Made by a program: the position numbers and the translations under genes. The notes below the pieces were generated by a model. That model had not been told where the DNA came from. It did no database searches and saw nothing but the letters and a program-made list of their open reading frames with translations. Below, in pieces: positions 26,830 to 37,497 of a DNA stretch of 64,000 bases (within the stretch, counting starts at the first letter, position 1; the number at the start of each line of letters is the position of its first letter). The stretch comes from Citroniella saccharovorans (GTDB taxonomy: Bacteria > Bacillota > Clostridia > Tissierellales > Peptoniphilaceae): the NCBI RefSeq assembly GCF_035481615.1, contig NZ_JAYKOT010000001.1:124001-188000 (forward strand). The letters are read 5' to 3'.

Positions 26830-27546
26830 CTACGCAGGAACGAATTTCACATCACAGAAATAACATTCTTTTTCTAGTCCATAAATTTCTATTTCTTTCA
26901 TTGTTGTAGAATTTCCCTCTTCTATAATCACATTATTTGCATCTTTCGTTAAAATATTCATGTCTCTATACTCACTTTTTTTTACAAAAAGTCTTATGTT
27001 TTTTATAAGTTTTGCACCATTTGGGTGTACGTTTTTTTTTGGTTTTTGTAAAGGTTCATATTTTGAAACAATAAACGGCAAGTTTTCATTATAAGGAACA
27101 AAATAACTATAGTTAGCTTTAATCCCTTCTTTATTTGTTCTTTTCCAGTGCATAGTTTTAGAAAAATCTATCTTACTTTCTTTTAAATTTTCCTTAATAA
27201 GCTCAATATCCACTATAATCTTGTTTTTATAATTTCTTATAATGGTTTTGGTATCATCAGAATCTTCTAGTGCGAAGTCGACAAATTTATTTTTTGTCGA
27301 AAACCATTTCCACCAACGCTTAGCCACAACTTTTCCATAAATTATATGGATTATAAAAAACAATGGCATATATCTTCTTTTTATAGAAAACACTTCTAAA
27401 AAAGCATTCTCACCAAACCATATAAAAAAATTATTTTCTTTTCCTTTCGGACCGCCCCACTCTATTTTAAATCCCATATTTTCTATTTCCTTAGCAGCGC
27501 TATGCAAATTACTTACACTAAAAGAAATGTGGCTAATCTCTAACAT
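26830..27546 (-). CDS. VOC/glyoxalase-like protein
   Basis: A 238-residue protein starting LEISHISFSVSNLHSAAKEI, with ENMGFKIEWGGPKGKENNFF and IWFGENAFLEVFSI, the beta-alpha-beta-beta-beta pattern of the vicinal-oxygen-chelate fold (glyoxalase-like, PF13468 type). The C-terminal half is divergent. It ends 10 bases before NRPS 2 and begins two bases after the reductase-methyltransferase, so it belongs to the siderophore operon. Possible roles are a tailoring enzyme or a binding protein that protects the producer; unproven. Metal ligands are not obvious beyond His 6. Confidence 0.6.
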   Translation of the reverse strand: MLEISHISFSVSNLHSAAKEIENMGFKIEWGGPKGKENNFFIWFGENAFLEVFSIKRRYMPLFFIIHIIYGKVVAKRWWKWFSTKNKFVDFALEDSDDTKTIIRNYKNKIIVDIELIKENLKESKIDFSKTMHWKRTNKEGIKANYSYFVPYNENLPFIVSKYEPLQKPKKNVHPNGAKLIKNIRLFVKKSEYRDMNILTKDANNVIIEEGNSTTMKEIEIYGLEKECYFCDVKFVPA

Positions 27547-27548
27547 GT

Positions 27549-29672
27549 TTACTCCTTTCTTGATATAAATAATTTTTGTTTCAATTTATTCATCACGTCA
27601 TTTGCTTTTGGGAAAGTATCTATAACTTTATATCCATCGTCATTCAATAAATTCAACCAATCAATTTCTCTAAAAAAAGTAATGTTTTTCTTGTGTCTAT
27701 CATCATTAGGAATATTCATTATAAAAAGTTGAGATATTTGCAACTCTAGTAAGTCATCCACTGGTTCAGCTATAAGCAATACTCCTCCTCTCTTTATTAC
27801 TTTATTAATATAACTCAGAGTTTTCTTAGTATTTATTGCATTATTTATAGCACCAGCTACAATTACTATATCTATGCTTTCTTTAGCTATTCCTTGTTCT
27901 ATTAAGTCATAATTCATATCAAGTATTTCATATCTTACATTATCAAATTCATTTAGCTTTTCTTTAGCTGCATCTAAAAAATAATCAGATACATCCGTGA
28001 ATACATACTCAGAATATTTTGTTCTTATGTTCGATAAAACGTTATAAGATGTGGCCCCCGTCCCAGCACCTATTTCTAATATGTTTGTCTTATAATCAGT
28101 AATTCCAGTTATATATTGGCTAATCTTGTTGTTTAGATATTTACCAATTAGTGAATTATTATAGAAGTTTTCAGCTAGCTCAATGTTCCCTTCTGGAAAT
28201 AGTAAATACGTAGGGTTTATCTCTTCGTTTAATATTTTATCTAGATTTACAGCATGCGAATAATAGTATTCCAGCATACTATTATCTATTAAAACACCAC
28301 ACCATTGATCTCTAACGATATCCCATTGTTTTTCAAAATCAAGTTCATTCAAGCACTCATTAATATAATACATATTTTTATATGGTTTTATATATTTTTT
28401 TCTCTCGAAAATATAAACCCATCTGTTGATAATATATCTATATTTGTAATATTGAACATCTAAATTTCGAATATTAATGCATCTTTCGTGATTTATTATT
28501 CCAATCTTTTTAAATAATACTAATACGGACAATGCACATGCTATATCCATATTCTCAATCATTTTATCAATGTGTTCATTTGTCAATGTTTTTATCATTA
28601 GATTAAAATCATTTCCATTTAATCTATTATTAAAAACAATATCTTTCACTTCCCTTTCTCTATTAACAACGCTAAATGAATTTTCCTTAGGATAACCTAT
28701 CAGTTTAGTTATTTCACTTACCATAATTAGTTGTTCTAATTCTTTTTGCATATACCCTTCAAAATTTTCACCCTTTAATACTATATCTCTAAATGATTTT
28801 AATTGTTCTGATATTGCATTTTTCCAATCTCTCCAAATTATACTGGAATAATCATTACCCTTTCCAAAAATAATATTATTTTTCTTTATAAGATTTTTAC
28901 TACTACTATCTCCATATTCAAAATTTTTATCCATATGAAATCTAGAGTACCAATATATAGGTCCGCTTGGATCAGTCAAAACAATATCTCCACTTGCAAA
29001 TCCTACCTTAAAATTATAAAACAGATAAAAATTATTATCAGTATCTTTGTAATTAAATTCGTTATGAATACGAATATTACAATATACTCCACACATATTT
29101 ACGCAAATAGTATCAAAACCACCTGATCTAAGAACATTAGAATCTAGTTCATAGTTTCTACCACCTAACAAATCACATAAAATGGCAACTGTAGGGTGTA
29201 GCAATTGATAACTACATTCTATGTTTATATATCTAATATCTTCAATTTTAGAAAAGTCTTTTATGAAATCAATATATTCCTTAGTTGAGTCAATATATTT
29301 ATAAAAATTACTTACAGAGATGAATGTTTTATTTTTTATCGCTAGTCTAACCATTTCTAAATATTCTTTATAGTGAACGGGTTGTTCTATTATAACATGC
29401 ATTCCTTTTTCAATGAATTTATAAACTATATTATTTCCATCACCTCCAGAGCTTACAAATTTCAATACCACACACGCAATATCTGCATCTGGAACCTCAT
29501 TATCATTGAAAAACAATGGTATTCTTCTCTTTTTCGCATAACTTTCTGTATATAAACTTTTATTCTTAGATACTATTCCTACTAGTTCTAAATCAGTTTT
29601 TAAATCCAGTATAGCCTCAATATACATTTTTCCAAATCTAGTCCCGCATGATATTATTCTCTTTTTTTTCAC
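27549..29672 (-). CDS. thiazolinyl imide reductase fused to a methyltransferase
   Basis: A 707-residue two-domain protein. N-terminal half: NAD(P)-binding reductase of the Gfo/Idh/MocA-like Irp3/PchG family (RIISCGTRFGKMYIEAIL, VVLKFVSSGGDGN, MHVIIEQPVHYKEYLEM, FISVSNFYKY), which reduces one thiazoline ring to a thiazolidine. C-terminal half: S-adenosylmethionine methyltransferase of the NRPS/PKS type (NILEIGAGTGATSYNVLS, YVFTDVSDYFLDAAKEKL, IVIVAGAINNAINTKKTLSY, VLLIAEPVDD), preceded by the usual helical lead-in. Reduction followed by N-methylation is what PchG and the PchF methyltransferase do for pyochelin, here in one chain. Overlaps the NRPS 1 stop by one base. Confidence 0.82.
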   Translation of the reverse strand: MKKKRIISCGTRFGKMYIEAILDLKTDLELVGIVSKNKSLYTESYAKKRRIPLFFNDNEVPDADIACVVLKFVSSGGDGNNIVYKFIEKGMHVIIEQPVHYKEYLEMVRLAIKNKTFISVSNFYKYIDSTKEYIDFIKDFSKIEDIRYINIECSYQLLHPTVAILCDLLGGRNYELDSNVLRSGGFDTICVNMCGVYCNIRIHNEFNYKDTDNNFYLFYNFKVGFASGDIVLTDPSGPIYWYSRFHMDKNFEYGDSSSKNLIKKNNIIFGKGNDYSSIIWRDWKNAISEQLKSFRDIVLKGENFEGYMQKELEQLIMVSEITKLIGYPKENSFSVVNREREVKDIVFNNRLNGNDFNLMIKTLTNEHIDKMIENMDIACALSVLVLFKKIGIINHERCINIRNLDVQYYKYRYIINRWVYIFERKKYIKPYKNMYYINECLNELDFEKQWDIVRDQWCGVLIDNSMLEYYYSHAVNLDKILNEEINPTYLLFPEGNIELAENFYNNSLIGKYLNNKISQYITGITDYKTNILEIGAGTGATSYNVLSNIRTKYSEYVFTDVSDYFLDAAKEKLNEFDNVRYEILDMNYDLIEQGIAKESIDIVIVAGAINNAINTKKTLSYINKVIKRGGVLLIAEPVDDLLELQISQLFIMNIPNDDRHKKNITFFREIDWLNLLNDDGYKVIDTFPKANDVMNKLKQKLFISRKE

Positions 29673-32600
29673 TATATCTCTCCTATTGTAAAATTTTTAC
29701 ATTTATTAGACTCTATAGCATTTAAAAGTTCCTCTATATTATTGGAATTAAATATGCTGGATACAGAAATATCAACAAAAAATATTTTCTTAATTTTCTT
29801 TTTCAGTTTCAATGCTATTAGCGAATCTCCTCCTAATTCAAAAAAGTTGTCATTTAAATACACCTCTTCAATATTTAGAATATCTTTCAATATTCCCACC
29901 AGCATTAATTCACTCAGACTAGACGCTGTTACACCTTTCCCGTTGCAATTAAATTTATCATTTGTATAGGTTGGACCTTTGTTTTGATCTATTTTCCCAT
30001 CAGTATTAACAGGAAAATAGTCAACCTCAATAGGATTATTTGAAATAATATACTTAGGCAAACCATTCGATAATCTATGTTCTATTTCATTTTCGAATAT
30101 ATAATTATTCTTATTCTTTAACTTATTTTTCAATTTCTTCCTATCAACTTTTCCATTTTTATTTAATGGAATGTTATCTACTTTATAGAAATTAGCAGGA
30201 ATCATATAGCTTGGTATTTCATGTGACAAATAACTTCTTAATTTTTCAAAGGTAGGCTTGTTTTCTTTTAAATTAGCTATTATGAAAGTTATAAAATTAG
30301 AATATTCTGTCCTTTTATCACAATTTATATAGAGGATTTCACAATCATTATTGTCAAAATCATCTGGTCTTACTTCGTTAAATGGCTGCTCATTTATTAT
30401 ATCTGCTGTAATAATAGGAAGTAGGTTATTATTTTTTAATTCATTACCAATAATAAGTCCATTAACTTTCAACACTTTTAGTACTCCTTCTATAAGAGTC
30501 TTTTTGGCATTACTTCTGTGAATCGAGTTTAAAGCTATAGCAATATCAAAATTATCTTCATCTAATGAAGTTTCTAAGTTATCATTTATACAAACATATT
30601 TAAATTTACTATCATTCTCCAAATCAGATAGATTATTTCTAAAGTAGATAGAACTATCAGCATAAATATACTCACTAATAAACTCTTTAAGCTCTTTAAA
30701 AATAGTAGTAGTAAGTTCACTATTTCTAGTTCCATATTCTAAGATTTTTATATTTTTTTTGTTATTTAATCTTGCATAAGCCTTTATTGAATTTATAATG
30801 CTATTAATTGATTCTTCATAGCCTAAAAGTTCTTCTGTAAATTTTGACATATAGGATTTATTTGAATCTGAATAAAAGGCTTCTATAGGATCTTTTTCTC
30901 CCGACAAAATCTTTATAAGCTCCAATTCTAAATTCTTTAAATAATTGCCTATTTCATTATTGCAACTATCTTCATTTATGAAAATCTCATCTTCTCTAAA
31001 TGAATATTTTTCATTCTTAAATTCTAAATATTTTAAAGATAAAAGTTTATTTATCCAATTTTCAATTATAAATCTATTCCTTTTTGAATCCTTAATTTTA
31101 TTATAAATATCAACAATTGAGTAGCTATTATTTGCTAAATCAAGTTCAAAGCTTTTAAAGACATTTATAATAGTTTTGGCGACCAAGCTATTTATTTTTT
31201 CATTTTGTGCCCTTATATCCTCATAAGGGATTTCATCTACTTCCTCAATAAAAGAAGCGTCTATTTTTTCTAAATATCTATTTGTACTAAAGTTATCAGA
31301 ATCCTTGTCAATTTTTACAAAGGCTACTAGATTTTTGCTATTTGCTTTTTCTATAAAATCAACTACTACTTTTTTAACACCATCAAATTTACTTATAGCA
31401 TCTTCTATTTCCCCAAGTTCAATTCTATGACCTTTAATTTTTACTTGAGTGTCTTTTCTTCCAAGAAATTCAATAGTACCATCATTCCAAAACCTTCCAT
31501 TATCTCCAGTTCTGTACCACCTAATCCCATCTTCTTCAAAATACTTTTTATTAGTTAGGTCTTCATCTCCATGGTAGCATTTAGCAACGCCAACTCCACC
31601 AATTAGAAGTTCTCCCTTAACATAATTAGGGCATATTCTACCTAATTCATCTAATACTCTATAGACTTGGTTTTTAAGTGGTCTTCCATATGGAATTGAT
31701 ATCCAGTCTTTTGGTATTTCCCTTGGTACATTTAAATAATTTGACCATATAGATGCTTCTGTTGCTCCACCCATAGCAACAACTATAGAATTTTCTTTTT
31801 CGCTTATCTTATAAAATCTTCCTGGTAAGTCTTTTGCTATCCAATCTCCCGATAACATAACAATTCTAAGTGGCAGGTTTTTCTTTTTCGCCCTCTGCCA
31901 TAGTTACAAGCATGTCAAAAAGTATAGGTACAGAGTCCCATACACTTACCTTATATTTTTCAATAATTCTAATCCATTCATCGGGATTACGATAGTTATC
32001 TTCATTAGTTGTTATTAGAGTTCCACCTACACCAAGCATTCCAAAAATATCATATACAGATAAGTCAAAGTCTATTGCTGACACCATAAGTAACGTATCA
32101 TTTGAATTAATAGAATATTTTTCATTTAAATCATTAATAGTATTAATGGCACTTGTATGCATGATTTCAACACCCTTTGGCACTCCTGTGGTACCTGATG
32201 TCATTATTATATAGGCTGAGTCAAAAGGGCTTACTTCTATAGGCTTATCAAGACCTAAGGAATTGTCTATAGCTTTGTCTAAGTCAATTAAAGAAACTTC
32301 TCCCGTATCTAGTTTGCAATTTTCTATTGTTTTATTTTCACTGATGACAAACTTTATACCAATTTGTTCGTATATTTTAGTTCGTCTTTCGCTAGGTTGA
32401 TTTATTCCAACAGCAACATATGCCGCTCCAGAAAAAAGTATTCCAAATATAGCGTAAATTTGCTTGCTTGATCTTGGGAGAGTAATGCCTACATAGTCTC
32501 CCTTTTTTATTCCATTTTCCTTTAAATATCCTGCTACATTTAAGGATTTTTCATATAAGTCCATATAGGATATTTCTTCTTTAGTTTCTGAATCTATAAT

Positions 32601-34301
32601 TGCAATCTTTTCTGGATTTTCTTTTACATTTTTTATAAATCCATCATATAATCTTTCATCAGGAAAGTTTAATGGAAGAATGGATTGAAGTTCTTTTTCT
32701 CTTGCTAGTTTTTGATTTTCTGATAGCACATCAAATTTGCTTTCCCAATTTTCTTTTTCTGTTAGTCTTAAAAGTTGTTTTTCTAAAGAATTTAACATGT
32801 CCTCTAACATTTTTTCAGGGAAAAGTTCATCTACACTGTCCCAGCATAATACTAAATCTCCATCTTTTATATAAGATTGGAAATCTAACCATACTCCTGG
32901 AGTTTGTGATACCATATATGTAATTTTGCCCAAAGCTTTACTTGAAGTTTCAGTTTCTAGTGGATAGTCTATGTTGCACGCAAAAACTACAGGTGCTACA
33001 TTAAGGCTTGAACCCTGCGACTTTGATATATCCCTTTGAACTTGAACTCCACTATAAGATGAATGACTAGCATTGTCTATAAATGTTTTGCTTATTCTAT
33101 TCAAAGTTTCTAGGAAAGAAGTATCATTTTTTCTTTCATGCTCTACTAATAAGATATTTGTAAAGTCTGCCACCATATCTTTCATGTTTTCGTTTGAAAG
33201 ATCTCTATTAAATAATGGTAAGTTTATAAAAAACTTATCTTGGTTAGTCCATCTTTCTAGAATTAAAGCATATGCAGTTAATAAAACCATTGATGGTGTA
33301 GATTTATAGCTTGCTGCAAGCTCTTTTATTTTGCTCCACTTATCTTTTTCAATAACTCGTTTTCTTCTAGTAAATCTTGTTTCTTTGATTTGTTCAGGAT
33401 CTTTTCTTAATGGTACATTAGGTCTTTCTATCTCAAATGAGTCTATTTTTTCTTTCCAAAACTCTTGGTCTTTTTTATAAGTTTCAGAGTCTACTTCAAG
33501 ATTGTTTATATAGTCTTTAAATGTATAATTAATCAGATTATCTAATTCTTTTCCTAAATAAATTTCCCCTAATTCTTTTAAAAGAATACTCATACTCATG
33601 ACATCGGCAACAAGTAAATCTAAATCAAAGAAAATTTTATTTCTATTATGTGACAAGTTTGCAAGTTTTAATCCTGCGACTTCTCCCATTTCCACTCTAA
33701 GTTTTCTATGTGATAAATTTTCTCGTATTTCATCTAGTCTAATTTTGGTTTCTTCTTTATCTAAGTTAGACAAGTCAAAAACTTCAATTTCTTCGCTAAA
33801 AGGTTTATCCAAGATTTCTTGCTTTCCATCTTCTGTGAATCTTGCTCTGAGCATTGGATGTCTATATTGAAGTTTATTCCATGCATCATTCAATCTTTTA
33901 CAATCTATTTCTTCTCCGTCTATTTCAATATATGCATGACAACCCACTCCACCTAGAGTCTGATCATCACTTCTGCCTATAAAATAAGAATATTGAACAT
34001 CTGTAAGAACAAATGAATCTTTGCTATCATTTGATTTCTTATTATCTTTTGAATGTTTCTTAATAATTTTTGAATTAGCTACTAGGTCAAACCATGAATT
34101 AAGTGTAGGCTTCTCAATGAGCTTTGCGAAGGATATTCTAAGTCCTTCTTTTTTAAGAATTCCTGAAAGTTGCATTACTTGCATGGAACTTAAGCCTTTT
34201 TCTATTAAATTGTCATTTTCTTTTATGTCTGATTTCTTCAAGGTATCTTTTAACCATTTTTCAATTATTAGTTTAATTTCTTTTCTCGCATCAAATTCCA
34301 T
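29672..34301 (-). CDS. siderophore NRPS 1: ArCP-Cy-A(Cys, MT-like insert)-PCP, one-base frameshift
   Basis: HMWP2/PchE-like, about 1,540 residues. Aryl carrier (NLIEKGLSSMQVMQLSGI, residues about 10-75); heterocyclisation domain with DLDLLVADVMSM (DxxxxD); adenylation domain (IIMTSGTTGVPKGVEI, DLSVYDIFG, SVWDSVPILFD, LSGDWIAKDL, GGATEASIWSN) with a cysteine-like pocket; a ~350-residue methyltransferase-like insert between A8 and A9 whose SAM motif is degraded (LEYGTRNSELTT); A10 IPLNKNGKVDRKKL, then a second A10-like copy (FPVNTDGKIDQNK); PCP (FFELGGDSLIALKL). Break: T5 31878-31882, one base too many (repaired GEKENLPLRIVMLSGDW). It condenses the aryl acid with the first cysteine. Confidence 0.85.
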
Positions 34302-34313
34302 GTTCTACTCCTT

Positions 34314-35901
34314 TCACTCTATTCTTTTTAATTTATTTCTATCAATTTTTCCCAAAGCAGTTAGCGGCCATGAATCTATATATTTTATAGAATCTGGCAA
34401 TTTAAATTCCGCTACATTCTTATTTGCTAGAAATGTCCTGATATCTTCTAATGAGAGTTCGTCCTTCTCATCTTTTAATATGAATACTCCTATTTTCTCT
34501 CCCAAAAGTTCATCAGGCACTCCTACAACTTGAACATCTCCTATATTTTCATTAGATAGTAAAATATCTTCAATTTCAGAAGGTGTAATTTTTTCTCCAG
34601 CCCTATTTATTGTTTCTGAAATTCTTCCAACTACCTGATAATTCCCATCTTTTAGTTTCCTTGCCTTATCTCCAGTTTTGAAATATAAATCTTTGTCTAT
34701 ACATCTTTTATTTACTTCTGGGAGCTTATAATAGCCATAAATTGTGTAAGAGCCTCTAACTATAAGTTCTCCGTAATCTTCATCTTTGACTTCTTCTCCA
34801 TCTTCATCAACTATTAACAATTCATCAAACTCACTTATAGGTTTACCTTGAGTTGTAAATATAGTTTTACTATCATCATCTAAAGAAGTTGTCATAATCA
34901 GACCTTCAGCTATTCCGAAAATTTGTTGTAATTTGCACCCAAATTCTCTTTCTATTTTTTCTGCAAGCTTTTCTTCTAAAACCGAACCTCCAACTTGAAG
35001 AACCTTTAATGATGATATGTCATAATCATCTACCTTTATAAAATCTATACATATATTTGCCATAGCAGGAACTAAGCCCGTTATAGTAACCTTTTCTTCT
35101 TCAATTAAAGGCAAGATTTCATCTGGACTTGTTACTGGGCATAAAACAACTTTGCCTCCTATAAAAAATGTCCCTAATATCCCTGGGCAACATAAAGGAA
35201 AGTTGTGAGCAATAGGAAGAGAAGCTAGATAGATACTGTCTTGATCCATTTTACATCTCTTTGCCGTTTCTTTTGCTACATAGATATAATCGCAGTGTCT
35301 CCTTGGTATCAATTTTGGTATCCCAGTTGTACCACCCGATAAAAGTAATAATCCTATTTCTTTATAGTCAACATCCATATGTTGATATAAATAATCTTTA
35401 TCGTTAAGATCGTAAAAATTTTTATATCCTTGATTATCTCCAAGAATATAAACTTCAAAATCTATATTTAATTCTTCTCTTACTTCTCTTATCATATCAA
35501 CATATGAAAAGCCAAGATATTTATCCTTAGCTATATATGCTTTCGCCCCTGATTTTTCTAATATTCCCTTTATTTCATTTTTTCTATGAGCTGGAAGTGA
35601 TAATACTGGAATCACACCAATCTTACACATGGCAAAAAAGGATAATAACAAATTCATGACAATTAGGAAGTTGAAGAACAATTTTATCTCCCTTTGTAAA
35701 TCCAGATTTCAATAAACCGTTGGCATAATGGCAAGCTTTTCTATTTAATTCTTGATATGAAAGTTCAACATCTCCATCTACTAAGGCAATTTTATCCCCA
35801 TATTTTTTAGCACAATCTTCAATAAATTCTCCTAAGGTTATATGCGGCCACACTTGTTCATCATAAATTTTTTCTAATTTTTCTTTTAATTCAATGTTCA
35901 T
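34314..35901 (-). CDS. aryl-acid AMP ligase (salicylate/2,3-DHB; YbtE/DhbE-like), one-base frameshift
   Basis: Stand-alone adenylation enzyme that activates salicylate or 2,3-dihydroxybenzoate and loads the aryl carrier of NRPS 1. Motifs: TLGEFIEDCAKKYGDKIALV, LLLSGGTTGIPKLIPRRHCD, ASLPIAHNFPLCCPG (typical of aryl-AMP ligases), LQQIFGIAEGLIM, YFKTGDKARKL, RISETINRAGEKITPSEIE, and LTALGKIDRNKL. Break at A6 35634-35639 (one base too many; repaired PNCHEFVIILFAMCKIGVIP). Start ATG 35901 has GGAGGAAAA upstream and overlaps the phosphopantetheinyl transferase stop (TAATG). Confidence 0.88.
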
Positions 35902-36593
35902 TATTTTTCCTCCAAGCATATTGCTCCGACATATTTGCCATCATAATTTAATGGCTGTAATCTACTTATTATATTGTTTTTATTATCGCTAATTTCTATA
36001 ACTTTATTTCCATAAGAAATTATTTCAATTTCTTTCAAATTTCTTATAAGACCAATCCCATCACATTTAAGATAGGCTTCTTTTGCAGTCCAATATCTAT
36101 AGAAACTTATTATATTGTTATCTATATTTGTGATTTCATCTTTAGTAAAACAGTTTTCTAATATATCCTTAAACTCAAATTTATAATTTATTTTTTCAAT
36201 ATCTACCCCTACTTCTCTTTTAAAAAAAGCTAACAAAACTAAGCCTTCAGTATGTGAGATGTTAAACTTTAATCCTAGAGTGCTTTCTACGTAGGGTTTA
36301 TTATTTTTATCTCTTTTGACTGTTAAATCATCAATTTCTTTTTCTAGTAAACCTTTTAGGGCTAAATTAAGTATTGCCCTTGATACTAGATAATTAATTT
36401 TTGCTATTTCTGATTTATAATCCTTTGATTTTATTATCTCCTCTTTAGTTAAGTAAGGAAGTAATTTTTCTTCTAATAATTTATCTGTATAAGCCTTAAT
36501 TAGTATTAAATTATTACTAGCTAATTTATCTTTTAAATCTTCTAAAGTAAGAAAATCTTTAATTTTTCTTATCTCATATTCTTCAGTTTTCAT
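35901..36593 (-). CDS. 4'-phosphopantetheinyl transferase, Sfp type
   Basis: Activates the carrier domains of both NRPSs by attaching phosphopantetheine. The 230-residue protein has LKFNISHTEGLVLLAF, the Mg-binding VGVDIEKI (about residue 128), and the FYRYWTAKEAYLKCDGIGL motif (WxxKEAxxK). Overlaps the thioesterase stop by 11 bases and the AMP-ligase start by one. Confidence 0.9.
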   Translation of the reverse strand: MKTEEYEIRKIKDFLTLEDLKDKLASNNLILIKAYTDKLLEEKLLPYLTKEEIIKSKDYKSEIAKINYLVSRAILNLALKGLLEKEIDDLTVKRDKNNKPYVESTLGLKFNISHTEGLVLLAFFKREVGVDIEKINYKFEFKDILENCFTKDEITNIDNNIISFYRYWTAKEAYLKCDGIGLIRNLKEIEIISYGNKVIEISDNKNNIISRLQPLNYDGKYVGAICLEEK

Positions 36594-37335
36594 TTACTTT
36601 TATAAACTCTTTTATCTCTTTAATGACACTATCAGGAGATGTGTTGACAAACATATGCTTGCCATCTATATATCTATAAGTAAATTCTTTTGTTGTATAA
36701 TCTTGCCATTTTGTAAGTTCATCTAGGGTCATTTCTTGATCTTTATCTCCCATAAGACCTAGTAAAGGTGATTCTAATTTCTCAAATTTTGTGTCTTGAT
36801 AGTCTTCATCTATTACAAAATCTGCCCTAAGCGTTGGCAAGAAAATAGAAATTAAATCATTATTATCTAAAATTTCTTTTGGTGTTCCTTCATATCTTCT
36901 CAAGCCTTCTATAAATCCGTCATCATCAAGATGATAAATTGGAAGAGGTTCTTTATATAATGGTGCTCGTCCTCCTGATATTATTATTCCTCTTGGATTT
37001 ATGTAATCCGAATTTTTAATTCTTAATGCAAGTTCATAGACTATTTTTGTTCCCATACTGTGTCCAAATAAATAATAAGGTTTTCTAAAATCAAAATTTT
37101 CTTTCATATCTTCAAATAAATTATCCACTAAGATGTTAATGTCACTTATAGCCTTTTCAGAAAACCTGTATTCTCTTCCTGGATACTGGGCAACAAGTAA
37201 TTTTATATCTTCAAACTCATCTTTCCATTTTCTAAAGGCAGACACTCCACCACCTGCAAACGGGAATATAAAAAGATTTGCTATTATATTATTTTCATTA
37301 ATTCCTTTATTTAGTATTTCAAAGTTTTTTGACAT
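36583..37335 (-). CDS. type II thioesterase
   Basis: External editing thioesterase that clears misloaded carriers. A 250-residue alpha/beta hydrolase: LFIFPFAGGGVSAFRKW, VAQYPGREYRFSEKAI, catalytic Ser in YLFGHSMGTKIVYELAL (GHSMG), Asp in GLMGDKDQEMT, His in YIDGKHMFVN. First gene of the siderophore operon; ATG 37335 with AAGGTGA upstream. YbtT and DhbE-cluster thioesterases have the same role. Confidence 0.9.
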   Translation of the reverse strand: MSKNFEILNKGINENNIIANLFIFPFAGGGVSAFRKWKDEFEDIKLLVAQYPGREYRFSEKAISDINILVDNLFEDMKENFDFRKPYYLFGHSMGTKIVYELALRIKNSDYINPRGIIISGGRAPLYKEPLPIYHLDDDGFIEGLRRYEGTPKEILDNNDLISIFLPTLRADFVIDEDYQDTKFEKLESPLLGLMGDKDQEMTLDELTKWQDYTTKEFTYRYIDGKHMFVNTSPDSVIKEIKEFIKVNEN

Positions 37336-37360
37336 AAATTCACCTTTTTATTTATTTTCT

Positions 37361-37413
37361 GTTAGTATTGGCTAACTCAAAATTATTATATACCATTTGA
37401 TAGCTTTTATCAA
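37361..37413 (-). promoter_or_regulatory. promoter and inverted-repeat operator of the siderophore operon
   Basis: On the minus strand TTGATA (37408-37413) and TATAAT (37385-37390) are exactly 17 bases apart. Just after the -10 lies GTTAGCCAATACTAAC (37361-37376), an inverted repeat with half-sites GTTAG/CTAAC, the same half-site text as in DtxR/IdeR boxes though with wider spacing. Binding of the neighbouring DtxR-type protein here would shut off all genes down to 14836 when iron is plentiful (inference). Confidence 0.65.
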
Positions 37414-37453
37414 TAGCTTTGAGATGTTTTTAAAAATATAATTTTAAAAATAA

Positions 37454-37496
37454 AAATAGCATAGACATCTCATTATGCGAGTCATCTATGCTATTT
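37454..37496 (-). terminator. terminator between the DtxR-type gene and the siderophore operon
   Basis: Stem AAATAGCATAGA / TCTATGCTATTT with a 19-base internal loop, immediately after the regulator's stop codon and followed on the minus strand by TTTTTATTTTT. It isolates the regulator from the operon promoter. Confidence 0.7.
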
Positions 37497-37497
37497 A

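Noticed and set aside
34021..34533. 170-residue plus-strand frame
   Set aside because: Antisense of the start of NRPS 1 and the end of the AMP ligase, both clear.
31866..35919. Reading the split NRPS and AMP-ligase frames as separate real genes
   Set aside because: The breaks fall in the middle of adenylation motifs and one-base repair restores consensus text, so separate proteins make no sense.
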